This document shows, in pieces, positions 43,818 through 54,200 of a stretch of DNA of 64,000 bases. Below the pieces are notes generated by a model. It was not told where the DNA came from and did no database searches. It worked only from the letters and a program-made list of their open reading frames with translations. The position numbers and the translations under genes were made by a program. Position 1 is the stretch's first letter. The number at the start of each line of letters is the position of its first letter. The DNA is taken from assembly GCA_900618795.1 (NCBI GenBank), contig UYJD01000017.1, forward strand, positions 312,314-376,313, in the 5' to 3' direction. Source of the DNA: Cyanodermella asteris (Eukaryota; Ascomycota; Lecanoromycetes; Ostropales; Stictidaceae).

Positions 43818-46800
43818 ATGTCGAGTTTCGGAAGCCAAACACCAGCTTCGGCGTCATCTGGCCCGTCTGGCCGACATACCTCGAACTCGTCGGGACAAAG
43901 ATATGACAGTGATAGCACCGCAGCATTCACGTCGAGAGTTCCAGAGGTCGAGCAACCTGTCAACGATGGCGACAACAGTCGTCGAAGGCATCGCCAAGGA
44001 GTGTCCGCTGGCGGATTTCTCCTCGACTCTCTAGCTGCGCACTCTCGCAGTCCACTAACAGCCAACCGGTACGGCTCACTTAAGGGGAAGAGAAGGGAAG
44101 AGCAAGGAAGACCTATAACGCCACAGCGTCAATCTATACATGGCTACTCGCAATCACTCGGAAGTTCGCCTGTCACTGGAGGTGTTGGGGCCGGAGAAGA
44201 GGATGCCCAAGGCCCCCAGATCGATTCAGAAGCTCGAGCACGTCCTATCTCTTACAATCCGTACGTGACTCAGAATCGTCGGCACGACCCTATTCAGCTG
44301 ATCAATATCGCCCTTCAGTTGAACCAGACGAGACAAAGGCAGGCCAGTGCTCGGTTCCAACCGAACGCCGCAGGTGCTGGGTTTAAAGGGCGTGCCTTTT
44401 CCGGAGGCTCACCAGCTGCCCTTGGAGGCAGCTCTGGTTGGGACATCACACGCCAGTCTCTTTACGGCGAACAGCAGCTTGCTACTGGTGCTGTCATAGC
44501 GAACGGTCTGGGAACCCAGCAGCAGGACAGCGTCGGCAATGAAGGCTACACGGACCCTGACGGACCAGCCGCTCTCGAATTTTATCCTTCACCCCAGACT
44601 ATGATACGAGCTGCCCGTGCTAAAATTGCACTAGAGCTTAAATACCACCATCGGCGCGTTTTACAGCATCTTCCACGACTTCCGCCGCCTCAAACTCGAA
44701 CGTCGGGCACAGCCAGAACTACTTTTAGTGCCGGCTCAGCTAGTTCTGTCACGTTCGGAAGAGAGTACAATCCTTTACAATATGCACGTAATCGCCGGAT
44801 ACGAATGCAGAGACGATGTCCGCTCGATCCTGAGAAAGATGGCTGGAATGATTTGGATCGAGTCAGCACTTGGGTCAATGAAGTAGCTGCTCAGAGGCAC
44901 GTGCAGCTCTCGTCGCCATTTGACAACTATCCCCTGCCATGCTACAACTCAGATGAATCGCAAGTGCTAGGCACAAATCAGAATACCATTGAAGGTACAA
45001 AGCGCCCGCCGGCAGGCACGAAGTCGATATTACCGCGTAATGATTGGACAGTGGTTGCTCCGGATCTCTTCGCAGATCTGTACTGGTTGCAGGAAGACGA
45101 CAATCGATGTCTAATCGAAGATCACAATGGCGACAAGATCTTTCCTCCTGCAGAAGCAATGCAAGCCACAAGCCATGACGACCGTCGACGATCGAAACTG
45201 GATCCGAGACCGCGTTCGTCTAGTGTTGCACGGCAATCAGCCGATTCAGGTCGAGGCTCTCTCGATGGCCGTTTATCTGGGCCTAGAAATCGGTCTTCAG
45301 AGAAGAAGATCACCACGGCGAAGTCCTCAAACTCATCGCAAACTGGAGCTCAACACCGAGCCGTCAGGGCTTTGCCGTTCTCAAATCGGCATTCACGTAC
45401 ATCTTCACTGTCAAGCTCCGACGATCAACGGCGTGAAAAGCGCACATCAAGCCGGCCGTGGAACAAGACCTTTTCCAAGCATTGGGAAGGATCGATCATC
45501 CCGAACAGATTCTCGACGGAACAACCACGGCAAAGCAGAGAGCCCGAGCAGGCTACGAGACCATCACTCGAGCTTGGTTCGAGGGAGTCGCACGAATCAC
45601 GACGCCCGTTCTCTATCGAGCTTTATCCCCCCGAGGAAGAAAAGCAGACCTCTCCTACCAAGCTCGATGCATTTTTTGATCTCGATTCCCCAGCCCCAAA
45701 TTCTCCTGTGCAAACAGCAACGGTGCCAAGTCTGGTCGACTTTGACTCTGAGCAGATTTTTGGATCGCCCCCGAAGCGGAACAAGCATCACGATAAATCC
45801 GATCGACATCATGAGGTAGAGCTTCGGGACTTTGCCGAAGACCCCTTCCAAGCCAACGGTAAAGACGTCACGACCATGACAATGCCGAGCAAAGCTCATA
45901 CCACGACGCTGTCTAGCCCATCAGAGACCTCTTTCTCTGCCGGATCTGATGGCAGACAACGGCCCAGGCTCAAGCGCCGTGAGACAGAACGCTTCGCATC
46001 GAAGTCACCCGATGAAGGCAGCTTCCGAGTGCCAAAGCCATGGAGGGCCGGAAAATACGTTGCAGGACGAGTTGGCGATCTACTTCGCCGCAAGGACTAC
46101 ACCTCAGACACCTCTGAAACAGATGATGACTTTCGCCGGAACGGCCTGAAACTGCAGACTACGAACGCGACCACATCGACAATGGATCGTGGAGCTCTCT
46201 CGCGAAGCAGCACCATGTCTGGTCTTGGCGGAAGTTCGGGCTATCGACCTCCTGAGATGCCGAAGTTCTCACCAGTCAGGCGAGAGGGCGCCACTGGATC
46301 TCCATCACGCATCAATACCACTGAAACCATATCGCAGCGCCTCTCGAGAGATGTAGTCAACAATGATCTTCTCTCGCCAGCTTCCGTCGGAATTAAATCG
46401 CCCTCGCGCTCCTTGACTCCACAATTGAGCCGTATGCAAAGCACTGCAGGCAGCGAAAATGACCCTTCGTCTCGGACTGCCAGTGCACAGAAAAGTGGCA
46501 GCGGAACCGGACGTCGTGGCGCAATTGTGACCGATGCATCTGGGCCCCAATGGCCCCGGCCTAATAGGTCAAACGCGGGTCCATGGCCCGGTGAAGACAC
46601 CGAAGTTTCAGACAAGATCCCATGGACTGGACCCGAGTTGCTGCCCTCCAAGATTGACCAAGTGACGGAGACCGACATAACCCGCACAGAAGCCGTGTTG
46701 CGAGGTGTCTGCGTCAAGGCCGCCAACGCGGTCCAAGCATTCCGATGTGTACCCAACAATCCCGGTCCGCTACTTGTCGAGGCCAGTCAACGGTACGACG

Positions 46801-47261
46801 CGCAACACTCACCAGTGACCAGGCTCGAAGAGCCACGCATCCTCCATCAGCACTTGATAAAGCGGATCGATGGGCATGTCGACGGCCTGAACCAAGCAGC
46901 CTACACACTCATCAACGATGACGTAGCGCGTATTGATTCTCAACTAGATAGTGTCAAGTCGATTGTTCAAGACAAGCTGACCGGCATGGTTCTTGTGGCT
47001 GGCGACAACGCCGACGGTCTTGGTCATGAGCTTTCCTCCGGCCTAACTCGTGAAGTTCGGGATCTTAACGACAGCATTGACCAGATTTTGCGAGCCAGGA
47101 GGAGGCGTAATCGCCTTTTGCGCCGTGCAATATTCCAGATCCTGGAATGGATCATTATGGCGATAATGTGGGGGTTGTGGTTGCTCGTGGTGACCTTCAA
47201 GGTCGTCAAAGGGACGTTCAGACTTGTACTCGCCGTGGTCCGGTGGTTGTTCCTGCTCTGA
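43818..47261 (+). CDS. large disordered protein with C-terminal hydrophobic helices, unknown function
   Basis: This single exon encodes 1147 residues from the first ATG (MSSFGSQTPASASSG). I do not recognise it. Most is Ser/Arg/Pro-rich and probably disordered. Two short ordered stretches stand out: one with ALEFYPSPQTMIRAARAKIA (about 255-285) and one with DGWNDLDRVSTWVNEVAAQ followed by NDWTVVAPDLFADLYWLQED (about 340-430). The last ~190 residues look folded: a Cys-containing helix (GVCVKAANAVQAFRC), an amphipathic coiled-coil-like region (about 1020-1095), an Arg-rich RARRRRNRLLRR patch and then two hydrophobic helices ending at the last residue. That suggests a tail- or hairpin-anchored membrane protein with a long cytosolic N-terminus; the basic patch fits a positive-inside anchor. 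Confidence 0.85.
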   Translation: MSSFGSQTPASASSGPSGRHTSNSSGQRYDSDSTAAFTSRVPEVEQPVNDGDNSRRRHRQGVSAGGFLLDSLAAHSRSPLTANRYGSLKGKRREEQGRPITPQRQSIHGYSQSLGSSPVTGGVGAGEEDAQGPQIDSEARARPISYNPYVTQNRRHDPIQLINIALQLNQTRQRQASARFQPNAAGAGFKGRAFSGGSPAALGGSSGWDITRQSLYGEQQLATGAVIANGLGTQQQDSVGNEGYTDPDGPAALEFYPSPQTMIRAARAKIALELKYHHRRVLQHLPRLPPPQTRTSGTARTTFSAGSASSVTFGREYNPLQYARNRRIRMQRRCPLDPEKDGWNDLDRVSTWVNEVAAQRHVQLSSPFDNYPLPCYNSDESQVLGTNQNTIEGTKRPPAGTKSILPRNDWTVVAPDLFADLYWLQEDDNRCLIEDHNGDKIFPPAEAMQATSHDDRRRSKLDPRPRSSSVARQSADSGRGSLDGRLSGPRNRSSEKKITTAKSSNSSQTGAQHRAVRALPFSNRHSRTSSLSSSDDQRREKRTSSRPWNKTFSKHWEGSIIPNRFSTEQPRQSREPEQATRPSLELGSRESHESRRPFSIELYPPEEEKQTSPTKLDAFFDLDSPAPNSPVQTATVPSLVDFDSEQIFGSPPKRNKHHDKSDRHHEVELRDFAEDPFQANGKDVTTMTMPSKAHTTTLSSPSETSFSAGSDGRQRPRLKRRETERFASKSPDEGSFRVPKPWRAGKYVAGRVGDLLRRKDYTSDTSETDDDFRRNGLKLQTTNATTSTMDRGALSRSSTMSGLGGSSGYRPPEMPKFSPVRREGATGSPSRINTTETISQRLSRDVVNNDLLSPASVGIKSPSRSLTPQLSRMQSTAGSENDPSSRTASAQKSGSGTGRRGAIVTDASGPQWPRPNRSNAGPWPGEDTEVSDKIPWTGPELLPSKIDQVTETDITRTEAVLRGVCVKAANAVQAFRCVPNNPGPLLVEASQRYDAQHSPVTRLEEPRILHQHLIKRIDGHVDGLNQAAYTLINDDVARIDSQLDSVKSIVQDKLTGMVLVAGDNADGLGHELSSGLTREVRDLNDSIDQILRARRRRNRLLRRAIFQILEWIIMAIMWGLWLLVVTFKVVKGTFRLVLAVVRWLFLL

Positions 47262-48384
47262 GGAGCAGCACAAATTTCGCGCAGTGTATACTTCTCCTTT
47301 GGGTACAAAATTCCATTAATGATCATAGGTACCCCCCACGATTACCATCCAAACTAATTTGAGATTTGGGTTCCATCATAGGTAGCGCCAAACTTTGTGG
47401 AGATGGTGTTTTGTGCTTGCCAGAAACGCTTGAAACGGGTACTAGGAACATTTCCAAGCGAGTCAAGCGAAGACGATCGGAACCATGCAAGCAGAAAGGG
47501 TACGGTGAGCGAGTAGCCAGTATTCAAGTCCCATGAAAGACTCAGTGGGGCTGGCAACGGGAGTCACAAGTAGAACTCGAGGGCCATTCTGCCCATCGTA
47601 AATTTCGCGGCATGGTCTACATGTAATGCTGCAAGTCTAGATATACAAAGGTCCATCAGCCTGGTCAGGCGAAACACGCGCTTGTCAGCAAGGGGGGCAT
47701 GGTAGCTTTAGCAAGCACGCATGCACGCACGCACGCACGGACGGATGGATGCAGACTCGCCTTGCAGATGATGTCGTGAGGGCTTTGTGGGCCAATCCGA
47801 GTACAAGATGAAAGTCGGGAAATTTGGGTTTCCGGCACAGGAAAATGCGGGGGAAAAAAAAAACCTGGGAATCGCGAAAAAGGGAACTTGGATGAATCGG
47901 GCTGGTGTGGCACACGGTTTTGCCGCGGCGTGCTCCCGCAAATCTGAGCCACTGAGTGGTCGCGGGCCGCGAGGACATGCGTCAGATCGACAGGGCGAGG
48001 GCTTGTTTCAACGTCAGGCGAAGCATTCAGTGTTAGTCGGTGCCTTGCATGAGGTCTCCTACCAGGCGAGAATGAATGAGGCTATTCGGAGGAGGGTTAG
48101 GGTCTTCACCCAGGCTAACTACAAGGTATGCTCCGTCTAATCTCATTTTTATTCGATTTATATCTAACTCTTTGGCTCTATCTCTAGCTCTTTGGCGATA
48201 GTAACAGCCTCTATGGCTGTAAGTGCCTCGTATGCAACGCTCGTACACCTGTAAAAGGACAACTTAAACACCGCAATGTCCTCAACGCCTAAATCATAGT
48301 ATAATTAGGTATCGCCTGATCCCAGTCCTCTTGCATATCGTCCTCTTAGCGCTCCTTCGATCACAACTGTGGCAATTGCGGCGC
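47262..48384. other. intergenic with microsatellite and AT-rich patch
   Basis: A GCAC/GGAC tetranucleotide microsatellite lies at 47714-47752 and an A10 run at about 47852-47861. From about 48,130 to 48,310 the sequence turns AT-rich, with short direct repeats (CTCTTTGGC twice, about 20 bp apart), and may be a remnant of an old repeat, but no family can be named. No gene is supported. Confidence 0.4.
47714..47752. repeat. microsatellite, (GCAC)n/(GGAC/GGAT)n
   Basis: A short imperfect tetranucleotide run of GCAC units grades into GGAC and GGAT units. Purely a simple repeat. Confidence 0.75.
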
Positions 48385-49488
48385 CTATGCCGTCTGCGCT
48401 GTCAAGGTCTTGAGGATCAAGCGCTCCTCAGGCTTGGACTGGAAAGGAACGCCTAGCTCGAAGAGTCGGCAAATAACATCGCTGAATTCCTTGAAGAAGA
48501 CCTCGTTGTCCTTGGCATATCTGTCGACGTGTGTCTTGAAGCTCTTGTCCTTGATGAGCGCCATGTCGGTCGGCAGCATCATCAGGCTCTTACTGGTAAC
48601 ATCCTGGAACTGCTTGGGGCCGTTCCACTTGCGGTAGCTCCACTTCTCCTCCACGAGCAGCTTGTAGTAGTCGTTGGTCAAGACCGTCGGGCTGAAAGTC
48701 CAGGGGCCCTCAAAGCCGCTACGGTCAGTGTGGCAGCGTCCAAGGGCGTGAGCGCCAGACAGCGCAACAATCTCCTGGTCATTCCAGCCCATTCGGCCGA
48801 AAATGGCGCGCAAGTGATCCTGGCCCTTAGAAGCGTCGGGGAGACGTCCGTCGGGTGTGCAGAAGCTGACGTCGCGGTCAGCACGACCTGGTCGCCACGG
48901 AATAGCCGGGCCCTGCATTTCTTGAATGGCGCAGACACCAGCAAGAGTCCACAGGTCAGAATAGGTGATCCACGGGAACTTGGCCTTTACAGGCTCAAGA
49001 AAGTCGCGGGCAGCCTTGAGACCAGCGTTGGCGCCGTGGTCGCCCTCGGGTTCGAAACGCATGGTGGCGCCGTTGGAGCCACCAGTGCCCGTCTCCTTGT
49101 CGTAGGTGCCGCTTGCGTGCCACGCCAGGCGCAACAGAACGGGACCGTAGCTACCATCATCGTAGTCGTCTTTCTCTTCTAGCTCTTTGGCAATGGCGTT
49201 GTAGACGGCCTGGTAATCAGAGGCGGCGGGAGTGAAGACCTTGGGAGCAACAGCAGCGGCATCGGAGCCGTAAGCGTAGTAGAAACCAGCACCACCGAGC
49301 GCAGCTACAGCAAGAGCACCGTAGAGAGTGCCATTGCCGCCAGAGCCGGCCTGCGACGAGTAGCCACGGTATGAAGATCGGAAGGCCTGGGTGCGGGTTG
49401 CGGCTCTGGGTGCAGAAGCGCGAACGGAGGAGGTAAAGGGAGTGGCGCGAGCCGCCATGCGAGAGAAGACTCTCGCCGAAGAGGCCAT
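48385..49488 (-). CDS. CCP1: cytochrome c peroxidase, mitochondrial
   Basis: This single exon encodes 367 residues from [10 protein letters not shown]; an in-frame ATG 42 codons upstream exists but its extension is atypical. The protein reduces hydrogen peroxide with electrons from cytochrome c in the intermembrane space. An Arg/Ser/Ala-rich presequence (about 1-50) and a hydrophobic sorting helix (about 55-75, [20 protein letters not shown]) form the bipartite signal expected for that compartment. Catalysis: distal [11 protein letters not shown] (Arg, Trp, His), proximal [10 protein letters not shown] (heme-ligand His) and the radical-site tryptophan in [17 protein letters not shown] and [12 protein letters not shown] are family landmarks. 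The presence of the GPW tryptophan marks true CCP rather than ascorbate-type peroxidase. A CCAAT box lies at 49773-49777, upstream. Confidence 0.95.
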   Translation of the reverse strand: MASSARVFSRMAARATPFTSSVRASAPRAATRTQAFRSSYRGYSSQAGSGGNGTLYGALAVAALGGAGFYYAYGSDAAAVAPKVFTPAASDYQAVYNAIAKELEEKDDYDDGSYGPVLLRLAWHASGTYDKETGTGGSNGATMRFEPEGDHGANAGLKAARDFLEPVKAKFPWITYSDLWTLAGVCAIQEMQGPAIPWRPGRADRDVSFCTPDGRLPDASKGQDHLRAIFGRMGWNDQEIVALSGAHALGRCHTDRSGFEGPWTFSPTVLTNDYYKLLVEEKWSYRKWNGPKQFQDVTSKSLMMLPTDMALIKDKSFKTHVDRYAKDNEVFFKEFSDVICRLFELGVPFQSKPEERLILKTLTAQTA

Positions 49489-50604
49489 TGTGAAGTGACT
49501 TGAGCGCGGTGGTGTCGAAAAGAAACGAACAGTAGCACAAGATAAAGCTGCCTGTCTGTGTGGCAGATGTGACTGGTGCAGGAGGGCGGAACGATGAGGC
49601 GAAAGGTGAGGCAAGGAGGAGTAAAGTCAGGAGGAAGAGAAGTGTAGCTCAGGCCAAGCCGGCAGAGGCTCGGGATGATCGGACAAAAGCTCGCGGCAGG
49701 AGGCGAGATCAGAGCACGTTTTGGAGCACGAAAAGATAGACTGCAGCGAGCGGACCCTGACAGCAGCTGTTTCCAATCAATCAGAAGGCATGCTGCAAAT
49801 TAATAAGAGCTCGTCGACCCTTCGTTGCGCCGTCGACCAGTCAGAAGACGCCTGATCGTCAGCGGAATAATGGCGACATCTGAATCCACCTCACAGTACG
49901 ACCCACCACGACGATGAGCTACAACCGTCCATGATCATGAGCCAAGCAAGAAAGAAAGTGAGAATTCAGACCAGGAAGAATTTTCCTTGCTGTCGTACGG
50001 TGACTGACGGATCGATCGTGCCAGCATCTATTCACGGTAGTCGATCGTCCGGCCACTGCTCGTGTTTGCCGCAGAGTCTTCCTGCTCGGTATCTGGAGGT
50101 AGATTGTGATACACGTGGGCCGAGCGGCTCGGGCAGAACGATAGGTAAGTAGTAAATGCTGCACGTAGAAAAGCCGGAACGGAATCGGAGCGCTCCAGTT
50201 CTTTATCTGTTGGCGCCACAGTCGGATGCGCCTTCCGTGTCAAACCACCGCTGCCTTCTCCCTGCCGATGCCACCCGCAGCTGGGTAACGTAGAGGCAAG
50301 GGCCACTGCGTAGGTCCTGCGGCTTCTATTTACACAACTGCTTCTATATCCACCTCGATGAGCACCTCTAGAACTTGACGCTGGCGCACTTTTGCGAGGT
50401 ACAAGTAGAAGTCGGTCGCCAAGTCGTCGACAGAAGACGTGCACAGGTGTTCTCATCCGTACGTGCGCCACGACTTTTGCTCGCCCGCAAGCTTCTGCCA
50501 CACCAGCCTCTGGCATTTGCTCCCTACCACACCAACCAGCCGGCGAACCTTTCCGGTCCGTTCGAAGCCTTCTGAACCGACATGCATGATCGCGGAAATC
50601 GTTC
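49489..50604. promoter_or_regulatory. divergent region CCP1 / DPH4
   Basis: The 1.1 kb lie between divergent starts. A CCAAT box at 49773-49777, about 285 bp upstream of the CCP1 ATG, could bind the CBC (HapB/C/E) complex that controls heme and respiratory genes in fungi. Small overlapping frames in 50,028-50,600 show no domain and are not called. Confidence 0.4.
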
Positions 50605-51072
50605 ATGAGCTCCTACGAGGTTCTCGGCCTGACCGGCCCCATCTCGAGCCACAGCCCGCAAGACATCAAGGCCGCCTACAAAAAAGCTCTGCTGTTGCAT
50701 CATCCGGACAAGAAGAGGGACAGAGCTGTCGCGACATCACATTCCGTGGATGCAATCACGGCTGCGTATAAATGTCTTTCGGACCCCAAGTTGAGGTCCG
50801 AGCATGATCGCGAGCTGACTCTGCAGGAGAGGCACAAATTGTATGCGCAAGGCCACTCCGGCCTGGAGACGGTTGACCTGGACGACCTGGAGCCGGTTCA
50901 AGGTTCATCGGGCGAGGGTGACTCTTGGAACAAGGATTGCAGATGCGGCAGGGTATACCATATTACGGAGGATCAGCTCGAGCAAGAGGCGGACAAGGGC
51001 GAACTATACATTCCGTGTGAGGGCTGTAGCTTGTGCCTGAAGGTCTTATTCCAAGCGTCGGACGAAGCGTGA
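50605..51072 (+). CDS. DPH4: diphthamide biosynthesis protein 4 (J-domain, CSL zinc finger)
   Basis: This single exon encodes 155 residues. The N-terminal J domain (about 1-75) has the HPD tripeptide at residues 33-35 in LLLHHPDKK. The C-terminal CSL-type zinc finger has CRCGRVYHI and later PCEGCSLCLKVLF, giving the Cys-X-Cys ... Cys-X2-Cys ligands. DPH4 (yeast Jjj3) delivers electrons or iron to, and stimulates, the Dph1-Dph2 radical enzyme that starts diphthamide synthesis on elongation factor 2. Size and layout match the family. It ends 135 bp before the convergent VHC1-type gene. Confidence 0.94.
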   Translation: MSSYEVLGLTGPISSHSPQDIKAAYKKALLLHHPDKKRDRAVATSHSVDAITAAYKCLSDPKLRSEHDRELTLQERHKLYAQGHSGLETVDLDDLEPVQGSSGEGDSWNKDCRCGRVYHITEDQLEQEADKGELYIPCEGCSLCLKVLFQASDEA

Positions 51073-51207
51073 CATTCAGTGCACGGCTTTCGTCGCGATT
51101 CTAGCGCCGTCATGGACCGACGTTCTGATGCATACATGACCCATAATATTCTCACCACCTCTCCTCCAAGGGACTGACCCGAATGGAGAAGTATGACGCC
51201 TAAAGTG

Positions 51208-54200
51208 CTACAAATTCATCGTCACGGTCATGCTGTTACTGTGCACCAGCATCGTCGGCGGTAGATCCTTGACCAGAACTTCCAGGTCGCTCAGATAGCT
51301 TTCACTGTCCTCTTCGCTCTTCCCGGTGCCTGCATTTGGGCTCGGTAACGTTGTGAACAACACCGCCGTTGCTTTGCTCCTCTGCTGCATGACCTCGTTC
51401 AGGATGAGGTGCTGTGCTCTGCACGGCAAGTCGTTGAAGGACAAGGGTACACTTGCGGCAGACATCTGGTCCTCGGCTCCCGACGAAAGACTGGCCGTTG
51501 CTGGTTGCAAGCTCCGACTGTATATCGACCGGTGTGGGCGTGACGGATCCGGCCGATCGCTCGACTCCGTGAACATGATGGACGGCCCGGGCCCGTCATC
51601 AGTTGCAATTTTAGTCTGTGGCACCGGCTTGGAGCTGAACCTGGCAGTACTTGCTTGTCGTGTGTTCTTTGGTCGCTTCTTTTTGTGGATGCTTGATGCA
51701 GCTGTTGCAGGGCGGGAAGAAGGAGCTGAGGTGTTGGACTCGCCGGCCGGGCTCGCGGACGTTCCATGGGGTACCTTCAAGGACGATATCGATGCACGAA
51801 GTTCTTCCGCGCCCATCGACTCCGTTCTCTCTCGCCCTTCAGATTCAGCAATGTCCTGCTCCTCATCGACAAGCTTCTTAAGTTGCGTGACGGCTGTGTC
51901 ACTTCGCGAGGCTGGCACGCCTTGTGACCTCTGAGCTCGGCTGTCGAGCGGACTGACATTGCCTGCGGCTGCAGGGATATCGGGCCTGTCCTTGCTCTCT
52001 GTTTCCGGAGGTTCGTCCGTATAAAGTGCAGGAAAGTCCGGAGCTGTGTTTGTGCGGGCAGCCAGGAAGCGACTTGTATCGGGGACGCCCTCATCTTCAA
52101 CGTCTGTTCCCTCGGCTGTGCTCAAGAACCCGTCACTGCTGCTCTCGTCTTCACTAGCGCTATCTTGAATGGCGTGTTGTGCAATCATGTCTTCCGGCAG
52201 CCTGTGGGTGGTCATCGTCATGCGTGGTCCGTTGCTGACGAGACTCAAAGATGACCGCCGTTTGCCGAGCTGATATGCTGATCTGCGTCGGTCTGCACGC
52301 CGAAGCACTCTGCGCAGTCCTTCCACCCCGTCGATATTTGGCGTCGACATACTGCCTGTGTGGCCAGACCCAGTGGATCGTGGCGGCGTGCCAGGGAAGA
52401 CAAGCTCCGAGAGATCCTCACTTGGGCTTTGATCCCTTCGTCCACGGAGTTTTTGAATGTCATCCCACCATTGCTCTTCTTCGAGCACCTTTTCTATTTC
52501 TACCTCGACGCTGTGTGAGGAATAGTTGCCATTCACGACTGCTTCATACGTTTTGCTCTCACCGGACGCCAACCAAAGCACGAGTACTTCGGCACGAATT
52601 CTCAAGTTGTCCAGCAGGGTCTGCACCCGCCCTCGCTCTTCCTCGACATCTGACTCGTATTCGACAAAGACAATCACTCGAAGATCGTATACCTTTTTCC
52701 AAGCTGGTACCGTGTTCAGGATGCAGCCCAGCTGCAGAATAAGGGTGTAAGTGTCGAAGTTCGTCGTGAGGACGTTCTTGGTGTTTTCACCTTCAGTGGC
52801 TACTTCAGCCGACATCTGAATTGGCCATAGGTCAATGTACCTCTTGCCTTTTCTGTCCTTGGAGGTTGGCAATCGCAAGCTTGAGAAGTTCCTGCCAACG
52901 GCCACGTTGATCTGCAGCCCGATGAGCAGATCTTCGAGAATGGTGACATAGGTCGCCGGGGTGATATCAGGTTCTTGGCGATTGTCGTCGGTCGGCAGCT
53001 CCTGTGCAGCTGGCAGCTCACCGTCGGCATCTTCGTTCTCCGGCGATGGTTCGGGATGAGGCGCGTCTACCAATGGCTTCGATTTGCGGTAAATGTCAAG
53101 GTTATAGAAACCCATCACAATGATGTTTGGTCGCATGCCGCCAAGGCCGGCTGACAGTACCAGGTTTCTTGTTCCCCATTCCGCGGATGGCGAGATGACA
53201 ATCTGGACGAAGGCTTTGATGCGCGAAAAGTCGATGTACTTGTTCCATTTCTGCTGCTGCTTCCTCGCCTCGGGAATGTTGAGCTCGAAATCGGGTGTGA
53301 CAATGACGTGGCCCAGCACGAAAAGACCACCTTTCTTGAGCGAATTGCAGAATTGTATCATCTTGTAGGACCGACGAGGGTCGTTGACGAGAAGCAATAT
53401 TTGGGGCCGCCAGAACTTGACATGCTCCTGTTTCAATCGCAGCAGGTACTTGCGCACTTGGTGGTAGATCAAGCTCTGGCTGACATCGCCCCAAGATTTC
53501 GGAGGTGTCGTGTAGTGTATGAGGATAAACAAAGCGATCAGTATCAAAACACAACCGCTGGCCGCCCAACCATCGACGAAGAACATGCTGGCACCACTAA
53601 GCACGGCTCCACAGAGGGCGGTATACCAGTTGAAATAGCGGAAAGAAGGCCGAAAATTTGGTGCGGAGCCGATCTTGAGCAAGAAACAGGCAAGGTTCAT
53701 GACCAGAAAGGTCATGAGGTAACCCATTGTCACAAAGGTGGCAATCTGATTGATGTCGGCCAGGAGCACAACTTGGGTAAGGAGGTATGTTAGCATGATG
53801 CCGGGAATTGGAATGTCTTGGGAACCAACGCCTTTGGCAAATGGCCACGCGCCAGGGAGTAAGGAATCGCGGGCGAGTGCTTTCAACAGGTCTGCTGCGC
53901 CTATGACACCCATCAGGGTGGAAAACAGAGATGCTGCAACTTCTCCCATCAGAATTACCACGCCCGAGAGATTTGTTTCTTGGACGATGCTGACATTGTT
54001 GTAAAAGCTTTGTCGCGTGACAGTCGCGCCTAGTGCCATGATAACCAGGGTGTAAAGGCAGAAGGTCATGCCAACGCCCGAAAGCGTGCCTTTCGGTATG
54101 GCTTTGCTGGGATGTTTGAGCGACCCCGACATGCTGGCACCAGCAAAAATACCTGACGTAGCCGGATATAGAATTCCAAACATGTCTTGAAAGTTTTCAC

